The notes beneath the pieces were generated by a model that saw only the letters and a program-made list of their open reading frames with translations, was not told where the DNA came from and ran no database searches. 52,848 bases of DNA from Pinguiococcus pyrenoidosus (taxonomy: Eukaryota; Sar; Pinguiophyceae; Pinguiochrysidales; Pinguiochrysidaceae): assembly GCA_019677205.1 (NCBI GenBank), contig JAAMXY010002177.1, forward strand, positions 1 to 52,848. The letters run 5' to 3'. The translations under genes and the position numbers were made by a program. Position 1 is the first letter of the stretch. Each line of letters starts with the position of its first letter. Below, piece after piece: positions 30,516-40,200 of this stretch.

Positions 30516-33500
30516 TCACGACGAGGCGGAGGCCTCTTTGAGGATGACAGAGCCCTGCAGAAGCTCCCATCGCTGGATCCATTCCGAAGCCCGAGCAAGG
30601 TTCCTCCTCAGGAACACCCGTCGTGCTGCCCCCTTGCCCATCAGCTTCGGTCCGTCGTGGACGAACTCCCCACTGCACGCCTGCGTGCCGGGCAGAAGGT
30701 CGGTCGTCAGGTTGAGTCGGTGCTGCAGGTCCACGGCCTCCTGGGATTCCGCCTCGATGCGCCTCTCGTGCCACTTCCGCGCTTTTCGCACTTCGATGGC
30801 TTTCGTGTGCTTGAGATCGTCCAAGGAAGCCCGCGACTTCTTCGCCAACGTGCCGCGGCAGTTTCGAGAACCGCACTTACACTCAAACTTCGATTCGTCC
30901 GACGTGAAGAACGCGTAGTCGTAGGACAGCGCCTCCCCCTTGACGATGTCCCGCAGTGCGAAGATGCCGATCCGGATGTGGCCGTTGACATTCCAGCGCT
31001 GCAGCTCGCAATTTGGATCGCACGAATGGTTGATGAAGCGGGAGACGGACCCGCGCTCTCGCGCGTCGACGTAGTAGCCGCTCGCGAGCTCCATGACATA
31101 CATGTTCTTGTCGTGAGGACGCAGACGATGGTGCTCGGCGAAGCGTTGCCTGAGGATCTCATCGTCGATGACCTCCCCCAAATATTCCATCACCAAGGTG
31201 CCTGCTGGCACCACCTCCAAGGTGCGCAGCCCCCAACCGCAATCGCCTTCACGGAAGACCTGATTCTTCACGAAGCTCTTCGTGGCGAAAGCCCGATTTC
31301 CGCAGCCCTCGCCCACGTTGCAGTTGCTGTACATCTGCTCCTTGTCCGAGATTCTCCCCCGTTGCGTCCGATTCCCGGCGCACTCGATGAAGAGCTGCCG
31401 GTTCAAGCAGGCGGGTCCACACGACACGGGTAGGGCCCAACCGGCCCCAGCTACCTTGGACAGCCCTTCTGGACTGAGCTTCGCGCACGAGCAGTGCGAC
31501 GCGTCCCCCTCGAGCCGCGGGGGCTTGACGATGTATCGCAGCGACGATATCTTGCCGTAGTGCGGCGGATGCTGATACACTTCCTCCACCAAGGAGCCGG
31601 AGAGGCCGACGACATTCGACGAGTTGACTGCCTCCAGTCCATTCGCGTAGCCCCTCCTGCACGGTCGCTCGAGCCACTTGGAGAAGATGCTGGCGTTGAT
31701 GCCCACTCTGGCCTCCGGTACTGGCGTGTCCACGCCCTTGCCGGTGAAGAAGAAGGAATCCTCCTTGCGGACCGGAGGCAGCTCCTTGTCCGGGTGCTTG
31801 GGGCAAATCACGCAGAACTCGTTGTACTGCACCCCTGGCGGAATGCACTTCACGTGATACGCCTCGTGGCAGAAGAAACAGAAGATGAGGCAGCCGCGGA
31901 CGCCGTCCGCGCCCTCTCCGCAGGTGTCGCAGAGGTGGCGGGGGCACAGGAACTTCAGCCGGTCCGACGAGTCCACGTTCCGCTTGTTTAGAACGGTCGT
32001 TCGCTCGCACTGAAGCACGCAGCTTGCGTGGTAGAACTTTCCACAACGATTGTGAGAGCATTCGATGACCGGGTTCTCGCTGTCATCGACGCTGCCGACC
32101 TCGTGGCAGATGTGGCACTCATGTCTCCCGCTTTCGCAGTCCCCGCAGAGCCACGGGTCAGCGTTGGGGTCCCTCGGGAGGTCGTAGCAGGTCATGTGCC
32201 AACTACGGAGGCACGGGCCATCGCAGCAGAGCAGCGGGCTGTCCTGGCCTTGCTCGTCTTGGCGATCCAGCAGATTGCACGTTGTGCAAATCCAATCGTT
32301 CTTGTCCTCCTCCGCGCGCTCGACCTTCTTGCTGACTCTCGGCGCAGGGACCAAAGGTTTGAAGCGCGTCTTCCGCTGCCGGCGACTTGATCCGCCCGCG
32401 TTGCTCTCGTCGCCATCTTCGTCGCCGGCAGTTTCCTCCTTGGTCGCGACGTCATCAGAGACTGACTTAAACATGGGAGACACCTCTTCGCTTTTCGCCC
32501 AGTACTCTTGCAGCTTCTGCTGCTCTTCCTTCGCCTTTTCCGCCTTGCTGGGGGCCTTGTTCGGCTTTCGGATCCTCACGAACGATCCGAACGGAAAGAG
32601 CGTCTCGTCCGCTTTCCGGCGGATCTCGTCATATTTGGCGGCCCACCCGATGAAGTGAACCCTCACGGCTCCCTCTCCCACCTGCAGCAGCTCCTTGGTG
32701 AAGGACTTCGCCTTGCTCCTCCTCTTCCCCTTCTTGCTCTTGGCGCTATCGTCGGAACCGACCGGCACAATCTTGAACTCGTACATCTTGCCGTCCTTCT
32801 TGTGCCACACGTTGCCAGAGCTGCCGACGTCGAGTCGGTCACGCCAGTCCCGGAGCAGATGGTCTCCGCGCCACGCGAGCTGGCTGGCGTCGGTAACGGG
32901 GCAGTTCTCGTCATCAAGGCTTGGCTCGGGAAGGCCCTCCAGCGGTATCAGCTCGTCGCTCGACGTCACGACGGAAGGGAAATGGACACGCTCCTCCGAC
33001 TGCAGCAACGTTGGTGGCGAGACCTGCACGTTCTCATCGACGCTTTGCCCCGGTGAATGCTCTTCCTGTGCCTCGCAAGGCGCATCTGGCGCTGGTGCGC
33101 CTGAAGGATCCTCGCCCTTGAGGATCCTTTTCACCAGCTCCGGCTTCTCCTCCAGCAGGTACCGCGGTAGCTCTTCTTCGGTGAGGTGCGGCGAACAGAG
33201 CACGGCCACCATCGCCAGGTCTTCCGCCTGCAGGACTCGCTGCAGGAGTGCGGCGATCCAGACGGGCGCCCTCTGGAGCCGAGTGTTCTTCGCACGGTTG
33301 AAGAACAGATCCGGCGTGTTTGAGCGCTGATCCGCCTCGCCGCTGTCCTTCGCGTTGTCCCGGGCGCTTCCACGCTTCCTTGGAGAGTCCCGCAGAGCAT
33401 CCATCATCTTCTTGGAGAGAATCTTCGTCCTCCGGGGCCGTCGCTTGGCAAAAGCTCGTTGCTCGACCGCCTCCGCGAGTTCCCTGTCAATCGGATCTTG

Positions 33501-33662
33501 GGCTGCCGTCTCTTTCTCGGCATCATCCATGGCTGGCTTCGTCCGCTTCTTCAGCGCTCCTAGCTCTGAGGGCGGAGGCCGCTTCCGCGCATTCGACGCA
33601 TTCTCAGAGTCCGAGTCCGGCTCGTCCCGCGGGACGGGGATCTTCTTGATCAGTTCGGACAT
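30516..33662 (-). CDS. PHD/SET histone lysine methyltransferase (NSD/ASH1-like)
   Basis: One exon; 1048 residues from the ATG at 33662 (MSELIKKIPVPRD). The frame is open for 70 more codons upstream without clear coding character. In order: a basic and acidic N-terminus; a Tudor-knot/chromo-barrel-like segment (VRVHFIGWAAKYDEIR) near 345; PHD fingers at about 475-630 (WICTTCNLLD, CCDGPCLRSWHMTCYD, CHICHEVG, CDTCGEG, CFFCHEAYHVKC); an AWS-type Cys cluster (CGPACLNR, SNCNVGEGCGNRAF); the SET domain with FINHSCDPNCELQRW and LSYDYAF; and post-SET Cys (ECKCGSRNCRG). AWS-SET-postSET with PHDs is typical of H3K36 methylases (NSD, ASH1, SETD2). Catalytic motifs are intact. Confidence 0.92.
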   Translation of the reverse strand: MSELIKKIPVPRDEPDSDSENASNARKRPPPSELGALKKRTKPAMDDAEKETAAQDPIDRELAEAVEQRAFAKRRPRRTKILSKKMMDALRDSPRKRGSARDNAKDSGEADQRSNTPDLFFNRAKNTRLQRAPVWIAALLQRVLQAEDLAMVAVLCSPHLTEEELPRYLLEEKPELVKRILKGEDPSGAPAPDAPCEAQEEHSPGQSVDENVQVSPPTLLQSEERVHFPSVVTSSDELIPLEGLPEPSLDDENCPVTDASQLAWRGDHLLRDWRDRLDVGSSGNVWHKKDGKMYEFKIVPVGSDDSAKSKKGKRRSKAKSFTKELLQVGEGAVRVHFIGWAAKYDEIRRKADETLFPFGSFVRIRKPNKAPSKAEKAKEEQQKLQEYWAKSEEVSPMFKSVSDDVATKEETAGDEDGDESNAGGSSRRQRKTRFKPLVPAPRVSKKVERAEEDKNDWICTTCNLLDRQDEQGQDSPLLCCDGPCLRSWHMTCYDLPRDPNADPWLCGDCESGRHECHICHEVGSVDDSENPVIECSHNRCGKFYHASCVLQCERTTVLNKRNVDSSDRLKFLCPRHLCDTCGEGADGVRGCLIFCFFCHEAYHVKCIPPGVQYNEFCVICPKHPDKELPPVRKEDSFFFTGKGVDTPVPEARVGINASIFSKWLERPCRRGYANGLEAVNSSNVVGLSGSLVEEVYQHPPHYGKISSLRYIVKPPRLEGDASHCSCAKLSPEGLSKVAGAGWALPVSCGPACLNRQLFIECAGNRTQRGRISDKEQMYSNCNVGEGCGNRAFATKSFVKNQVFREGDCGWGLRTLEVVPAGTLVMEYLGEVIDDEILRQRFAEHHRLRPHDKNMYVMELASGYYVDARERGSVSRFINHSCDPNCELQRWNVNGHIRIGIFALRDIVKGEALSYDYAFFTSDESKFECKCGSRNCRGTLAKKSRASLDDLKHTKAIEVRKARKWHERRIEAESQEAVDLQHRLNLTTDLLPGTQACSGEFVHDGPKLMGKGAARRVFLRRNLARASEWIQRWELLQGSVILKEASASS

Positions 33663-34061
33663 GCTACGGATTCGGACGTGGGTGGGGGATGCCTCGATGC
33701 CCAAAGGACCACGACGCACGCTCACGCTTCCAAGGACCTGTAGAACACGGATACTGTGCACCGTGAGAGCGAGCTCAGACACAGGCATTGGAGAAGCGGC
33801 CGAGCGGTCGATGTTCCAGCAAGTATCTGCTTGATCGTGCTCGCAGGCTTGGCGCGTTGGTTTGAAGGGCACACGTTTAAACGCGTACCTTCAGCGAGTG
33901 TCTTACGCCTGAGCAGCGCTCCTCGCACCGCCACAGAGCCCCAGGCGATCTGGGTGGAAGAGAAAAGCTTGGCGCGGCAACGGCCGGCAGCTGGGCCAGA
34001 GATTTTTGAGTGGTGGCGTCCTGCGTCCGCTGGATCATTGCTCAAAACAAGACGAAAAGTG

Positions 34062-34069
34062 GCGGGAAA
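34062..34069. promoter_or_regulatory. E2F-like site upstream of SET
   Basis: GTGGCGGGAAAC about 400 nt upstream of the proposed SET start. The core is the same as in the BBS8 and TERT promoters, but no TTTGAA is adjacent. Confidence 0.3.
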
Positions 34070-34113
34070 CGATGACAACACTCAAAATAAGAACGTTCGA
34101 AGGCGGGAAGCTG

Positions 34114-34122
34114 AAAAAAAAA
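34114..34122 (-). terminator. RNA polymerase III terminator (T9)
   Basis: Nine T in a row on the minus strand, four bases beyond the discriminator base of the tRNA, as expected for a Pol III stop. Confidence 0.85.
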
Positions 34123-34126
34123 GGTA

Positions 34127-34224
34127 TGACACGAGTGGGATTCGAACCCACGCCCTGAGACTGCGAACTTCGCTCCCGTGAGGGAACCTGAACACAGCGC
34201 CTTAGACCGCTCGGCCATCGTGTC
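34127..34224 (-). tRNA. tRNA-Leu (CAG) with 20-nt intron
   Basis: The acceptor stem GACACGA pairs with TCGTGTC. The D arm is GGCCGAGCGGTCTAAGGC (A box) and the T arm GTGGGTTCGAATCCCAC (B box), with A as discriminator. The anticodon stem CTGTG/CGCAG closes on TTCAG plus G and T once 20 nt (TTCCCTCACGGGAGCGAAGT) are removed after position 37, the normal intron site. This gives anticodon CAG. The variable arm (TCTCAGGGC) is short for leucine. A Pol III T-run follows. Confidence 0.92.
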
Positions 34225-34300
34225 GGTCTACAGCGCGAAAGCCATGAGAGGCCTGGCAAAAACAAAGTAAATAAACTCTACAGGCTTCGCTTGCGATCGC

Positions 34301-34990
34301 ATGTCCCTTATCTGCGAGCGTCGTTGCGCCACGAGGATGACGCCTTTCGCTAGGTTGCTTCCGCGGGTGCATGGTGCGAGATGCCTGCTGCGGTCCTTTG
34401 GTGGGCGCGGTGTTCCTTGGCGGAGTGGCGGTCTGCCTGCTCAGCGGCAGATGCTGAGCACGGAGCAGGATGTATCTGAGGCGGCGGCCGTGGAGGTCTC
34501 TTGTCCCCGGCTCTCTATGGTGCACCACCCGCCCCCGGCAGAGTTTCTGGCCCCAGACTCAGCGGTGGCCCTGGCGACGCAGCAAGACTGGGTAGACATG
34601 CTAAAGCAGCGGAAGGTGGTCAGCGCGGAGCCTGGCAAGGAGAGCTTCGCCGTGATCAAGGTCTCCGGCGCTCAGCACAAGGTAGTGGAAGGCGACAAGC
34701 TTGTGGTCACGCAGGTCCTGGGCTTGGAGGTCGGCGAGGATCTGGTGGTCCGCGGGGACGACAACGACGTCATGATGGTGGGTTGCTGCGACCGGACAGC
34801 CGTCGGACGACCGGGGGTTCCTGGCGCAGTCGTGACCTTGTTCTGCGAGGAGAAGACTCGCGATGCGAAGCAGATCATCTTCAAGAAAAAACGACGGAAA
34901 GGCTACCGGCGGAAGAAAGGGTACCGCAGAGACATCTCGGTGCTCCGCGTCATGAACATCTCCTACGACTACGGTGCGGAGGCGCAGTGA
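34301..34990 (+). CDS. Mitochondrial large ribosomal protein bL21m
   Basis: 229 residues from 34301; the second ATG at 34337 (MTPFARLLPRVHGARCLL) opens a classic Arg-rich mitochondrial presequence and may be the true start. The L21 domain begins near residue 110 with FAVIKVSGAQHKVVEGDKL and continues through VTQVLGLEVGEDLVV, GRPGVPGAVVTL and the basic tail FKKKRRKGYRRKKGYRRD, as in bacterial L21 (KFKRRKHYRKRQGHRQ-type end), which binds 23S rRNA. The N-terminal extension of about 100 residues is normal for mitochondrial forms. A plastid form is less likely because no signal peptide precedes it. The stop codon lies inside a short tandem repeat. Confidence 0.88.
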   Translation: MSLICERRCATRMTPFARLLPRVHGARCLLRSFGGRGVPWRSGGLPAQRQMLSTEQDVSEAAAVEVSCPRLSMVHHPPPAEFLAPDSAVALATQQDWVDMLKQRKVVSAEPGKESFAVIKVSGAQHKVVEGDKLVVTQVLGLEVGEDLVVRGDDNDVMMVGCCDRTAVGRPGVPGAVVTLFCEEKTRDAKQIIFKKKRRKGYRRKKGYRRDISVLRVMNISYDYGAEAQ

Positions 34991-35007
34991 GGCGCAGTGA
35001 GGCGCAC
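34981..35007. repeat. Tandem GGCGCAGTGA repeat over the bL21m stop
   Basis: Two full copies of GGCGCAGTGA plus a partial third. The first copy contains the stop codon; the unit probably arose by slippage. Confidence 0.85.
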
Positions 35008-35287
35008 GCTTGTGGAGCGGGGGAAAGGAGTGCCCGTTCGTCTGCAAAGCTGTGCTTCGCAGCATGCCTTCGCCGTCCACCATGCCGTTGTCGGTGCAGG
35101 CGTGGTCCTGAACGCCGATCCGACCGCGAAGGTCCCTATCGCGAATGAGCAGAAGGCGCGAGAGTTTTCAAGCGACGCAGGCGTCACACAAGTCGGGCAG
35201 AAGGAACTGGCAGGGAAAGCAAACAAAGATATAACACACAAAAAAAACATACATCGAATCTGCCGTGCGCACTGCATACTCCCTAGC

Positions 35288-36406
35288 CTACACCTTCTTC
35301 ATCTTTTTCTGCTGCGGCTTGACGATGTAGCGCTCGATGGCAAACGCAACGAACAGGTAGAGATACGACGCGTACATGAGAGCTCCCGCTGCCTGGTTAG
35401 CGGCATCGTTGTCGCAGGTTCTCGTCCTGGAGAACATGAACGTTGCGATGCAGATTCCGGTGCCAACGAACATCTGCGAGATCTGCGCGAGAGTGATGAG
35501 GCCGGTGGGGAACCACTTCGGCACCATCTTGGAGGCGGCGAGGAAGTAGTAGCCGTACATGACCGCGTGGACGCTGTAGTTCATCGCGACGAAGTAGAGG
35601 CCGGAGGCCGCCTGCGTAGAGTACGCATGCCAGCAGTACAGCAGCACGGTGATGTGGTGGTACCAATGCAGGAAGATCAGCTTCCGCTTGCGAAGCACGA
35701 TGAACACCGTGTCAACCAGCTCCGGGATCTTGCTGTAGATGAAGAGGTACGTCCAGATTCCGCACGCGCCGTTGCCATACATGATACGAGGGGTGTTGCA
35801 CACCGTATCATCGAATGAGAATGCCGACAGGTTGTACAGAAGCTGGGGAACGGTTCTAGATGCTCCCATGGCACTGAACAGGGCCAGGCCGAGGTTCCAC
35901 AAGATCAGAGGAGTCTTCAGGTCGAAGGCCTCCCTGTCCTTCATGATGCGCGGACCGGCGAAAACTACAAATGCCTGTCGAGCCCCTGCGTCAGCTTCCT
36001 GATCCCGCGGGTTCATTGTGTGCGAGAGAGACAAACATGCCTCCTACGTACATAGAGCAGCAGCGCTCCAATGGGAAGCCACCAGTTCTCGGCTGTCCAA
36101 ATGGCCTGCTCGTGGCCGTGCGTGTAGTCTAGTTCCTGGGAGAAATACATGGCCTGCGACAGAGCAGCGACGCAAGAGAATGAGCCTGGAGATGCTCGTG
36201 GTGCTCCAGATTCCCGCCCAGCGTGCAACGGAGGTTCGCAGAGTTTCGCGCAAAGAACACTCCTTCAAGCTCGGGGTCAGGGAAATCCTCGTGCAAGTCC
36301 TTACCTTGAGGAACGGCAGTCCGTCGAAGGTCTCGTGGAACTTCTCGCCCATCGAGTTGATGCGCTGCATGGCCACATCGGCCGGCTGCCAAAGAGACGC
36401 GAGCAT
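35288..36406 (-). CDS. ELOVL6-like fatty acid elongase (3-ketoacyl-CoA synthase)
   Basis: Three exons (36305-36406, 36052-36153, 35288-35974), 296 residues. Intron 1 (36154-36304, 151 nt) has donor AAG|GTAAGG. Intron 2 (35975-36051, 77 nt) has donor GTACGT and restores LLLYAFVVFAGPRIM. The ELO signatures are LSKAPEL-like IYSKIPELVDTVFIVLR, the catalytic histidine box FLHWYHHITVLLYCWHAY, and MNYSVHAVMYGYYF. Several TM helices end in a basic ER-retention-like tail (KPQQKKMKKV). The enzyme condenses malonyl-CoA with acyl-CoA in the ER; the HWYHH form and overall match point to the saturated/monounsaturated (ELOVL3/6) group. The start is the first ATG of exon 1; ATG at 36370 is an alternative. 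Divergent from the giant GAF/C2 gene. Confidence 0.92.
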
Positions 36407-37298
36407 CTCGAAGGTTTACGTCTTCGGGCCGCTGCCTCCGCTTGCGTCGAGACGTTCTCGGGGGGAGTCCCGGTCGGGCCGTTGCGTTGCAGAGCTCAAG
36501 AAGCGCCTTGTGCCACGCAAGAGCAGAGTGTCGCTGCTCGTGCGCGTCCAAAAGAGCCCTCTCACTCCCCTCGATGCCTGCTGGGCTTATGGCCTTGTGG
36601 ACCGCGACGTTCGGCTTGCTGGCATTCGCTCCGATTTTCCTATTTCGCCGTGGGATGGTTGGATAGAGACGATAAAAAATTAAGAATTCGAGGGGCGTTT
36701 TCCTTCCTGTTTAGCTGCGCTAGGCGGCGCTGTGTTCGGACCAATCTAGAATTCCATGATCTTTGGGAATGCCATTGGATCCGCGAGCAGGACCATGAAT
36801 GCCCCAATAGATCGGCCAGGGAAAAATAGCTACACCCGTATGACGGCGCCCATTGGCTTCTTGAAAATTCTTTTGAAGTTTGGGACGCCGTTACCTCGGC
36901 GCGGGGCAGCGTTACAGTTCCGTAACAATGCCCGGTACGGAAACGTCTGCGCGACACCGTCTCGCCTCCTCCGACATCTCTGCGCGACACAGCGGCCTTT
37001 CAAGAAAAAAGAAGAGCAAAAAGCGTCAATTTCCACGATTCCCTCTCGGGATCTCGGATCTCGGCCACGAACTCCACGTAACTCCAAGGCTACGCCACGT
37101 CTCTCCAAGGCTACGTCATGCCGTGAGGTCGGCGGCCTGAAAAACGAAAAGGGGATCCCTAACCCTGCCAAAAGGCTTCCCCAACTCGGAATCCCTTGGG
37201 CAACCAAAGCAAAAAAAGGACGATGTGCTGAACGCAGGTTGCTCTGGTCGCGGTGCACTGGGCCGAGTCGATTCCCCCCCTCCCCCACCAGCTACGAA
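36407..37298. other. Divergent promoter region ELOVL/giant gene
   Basis: The giant gene's frame stays open back to 36756, but this part is Lys/Arg/Ser-rich with no domain. Imperfect repeats of CTCCAAGGCTACG occur at about 37080-37115, and there is a C-run at 37273-37286. I treat it as 5' untranslated DNA. Confidence 0.5.
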
Positions 37299-40200
37299 AT
37301 GAACACAGGAGAGGCAGAGGCTTTGGCGTCAATGCCCAAAACGCCGCGTCTCAAGTCCTGCACCAAGGACGAAAAGAAAAGTGGTGCTCAAGCGGGGCTC
37401 TCTCCGCGGAAGATCGCACTGGAGCGGAAGCTGGATGAGATCAAGGAGCGCTTGCGGAAGAAGGAGAAGATGCTACGGCTCCACATCGCCCAGGAGCTTG
37501 CACAAGACGTATTCAAGTCAAGCGTCGCTGCTTCCAGCAACGGAAAGCTTCGGCGGCGCCGTCGTTCGCTGGCTCCGCAGCAGCTTCGCCAAGCACGCGC
37601 AGCGAGCCTCGCCCAGGACTCGAATCGCTACCAGCTCTACGACGCTGTGGAGCAGCACTACTGGAACTGGCGTCAGTCGCACAAGCTTTGCATCCAAAGA
37701 CTCCTCAAGGGCTGCGGTGTGCTGGACCAAGGCAACTCACCGATCCGCCTCATGGATTTCTTCCACGAAGAGCTCTGCGTCCAGTGTCCCAAGGCGGATG
37801 TCTACCTCTACCTGCGGGTTCCCGGAGGCGACGATCTGCAGATCTGCAGAAAAGCAAAGAGAACGCGCCAGCAGGTGGAGACCCTCCCCAGCAGCCTCCG
37901 CCGTGAGGATGGTGGCTTCGTGTGGGATAGCGTCTGCAAAAGACAGAGCATCACCTCGGCGGAAGCCTCGAAGGATGGAACGAAAGTTCGGTCTCTAGCC
38001 GTGCCCTTAGTTACGCGCCTCGGGAAGTGCTTGGGTGCGTTGGTGCTTGTTGACGTCGCTTTGGAGCTGCCGAAGAGTTCTGAAGAGATGCTGCCGGAGA
38101 CAGCGTCAGGATCAAGCTCGGCGCTGGTTCGAGCCGTTGCAGAGCTGGCCCCGCATAACGATAGAGGACATGTCGGCACGGCCATACGCCGCTTGAAAAG
38201 CTTCCATCTGTGGCGCCCGCGAACGCTTCGCGTGGCGGCAACGGCCAGCATCCGTCACAAATCATCTGGGACGAGCGCTCCTGTGATCCGCGGGAGGGTT
38301 TCAGACGTGAGAATCAACATGACCAACGACGAGGCATGCCCACCGGGTGGACCGTACTTTACCGTGCGCTTCGAGGATGGCCTCATCCTCTCGGAAGTTG
38401 CCTTTGAAGACATGGTGGCCTTGGCCAGGGTGAGCAGCGGCGCCTGGGCTGTGGGAACACCATCGGGTTCCGCCGCGAATCAGTTCTACGTTGCGGCCGC
38501 GAGAGTCGTGGCGAACGCAATGCATGGTGTGCTGAAGACGACCTTCTTGGATCAGCTCTTGGCTGTCGGGTTGCAACCCCGCTTCTCCGAAAAGGCCATA
38601 CTCGAGGCTGCCCTTCGCGAGTCTCTGGGATCCATTGTCCTGGATGATCTTCTCACAATGGAGATATGGGAGATCCATCGCCGTGAGGTCCGAGTCCTAG
38701 GTGGAATCCTCAAAGGAAGCCACAAAGCAAGCCACAAAGCAAGCCACAAGAAAGAATCAACGGGCGAATCCAGATCTCAAGCTGGCGAAGAACGCGACGA
38801 ATCATGCGACATGGATTTCCTTCCACGCATGGCGGAGGCGTCGCGCTGGTCTTCATATCGGCGGGGTTCCAAGCGCATCGACCTTGCTCTTGAGTTCGCG
38901 ACCCATGACGTTGAGAACCTCTTGTCCAAGCTCCACCGTGGCGAAGCTGCCATTCGAGTACATAGTCGGAAGAGGAATCTACTTCTGGCGCCTTTCCGAG
39001 ACCGGGGACTCCAAGTTGGGCGCCGGCGAGTTGGACCCGCATCTGGCGTCCAGCGCGTGCTGGCGTTGTCGTACGCAAGGACACCTCTACAGCCTGAAAG
39101 GGACGCAGCTACAATCACCACCGACGACGGGCAGGACGTTTCCGAGCTGTTTCCGTGGCGCTCAGACGAGCGTGACGAAGTCAAGGAGGAGGAGGAGGAG
39201 GAGGAAGAGGAGGAGGAGGAGGACTCCGCATACCTTTGCAGGGTCGCGGCCACGATGACAGAGCTGTTCACGGTCCTCCGCGAAAGAGAGCGTCGAGTGG
39301 AAGTGAGAAGGCAGTGCCTGCAGTCCATCCGAGAAGCGGCCAGCCATCTCGCGGCCTGGGCGCCGTCCCTGCATTTCCGCGAGAAAGTGCCGCCGATGCC
39401 GAAGACGCCTGCCTTTCGCCACGACAGCGAGAAGACGCAGTTCCATGCTCAGCTTCGCGAGCGCATGAGCAAGCTGAGAGGCGCGCTGGAGGAGCTGAAA
39501 GCCGACGAAAACAGTCGGCTGCGCGCCTTCTGCGACGAGGTGGTAACGTCGGTTAAGCAGGCAGCATTCTCCGACTCCGTCTACCTGGGCGTCGCAGAGG
39601 AGAATCTGCAGAAGATCCGCTTCGTGGCGGGAGAGCAGGTGGTGGAGTTGTCTTCGGCAACCAGTGGGGGTGGCGCTTGTTTTGAGACTTTGAGACAGGG
39701 ACGTATCGAGGTCTATCCAGAAGGCGACGACGAGACCAGCGTAACCACGGGCGAGGCGATCTTTGCACTGTACGGAAGAACTTGGTACGCTGCACGGGTC
39801 CTATCCTGCCGCGGCAGAGACGAGTACGACGTCCGCTACGACGACGATGGTGTGGTGGAGGCCAGAGTACCCTTGCGGCGCTTGAGACGCTCGCCGCCGA
39901 GGCCTTTGGCGGTACCGGCCATCGCCATCGCTCGGCCGGCGATCGCAGCGCCGTTGGTCTTCTGTGACCCACTGGCCGAGAAAGAGAGGCTGCTATCAAA
40001 GACCTACACACCTGCGTTCAGTCCATGGGGTATACTCGTCGTCTCCAAGGCCCCAACGATGCCCCTCCCGTCATCACCCCCTCTCAACATCTTAAGCGAG
40101 AAGAGAATCTTGAAGAGCAGCGCACTGGGAATCGAGCCGCAAGTTGCAGAGTTTCTCGCCGCGGTCCGCGAGCACGTTGGTTGCTCTGTGGCCTTATTCC

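Larger units (their letters stand above)
33663..34126. other. Intergenic, SET promoter region
   Basis: Holds the upstream extension of the SET frame, E2F-type GCGGGAAA at 34062-34069, GGCGGGAAG at 34102-34110, and the T-run that ends the tRNA at 34114-34122. Confidence 0.5.

Noticed and set aside
38717-38750. CRISPR-like or regulatory repeat array
   Set aside because: It has only 2.8 copies of a 12-mer without spacers, and it encodes an in-frame SHKA repeat.
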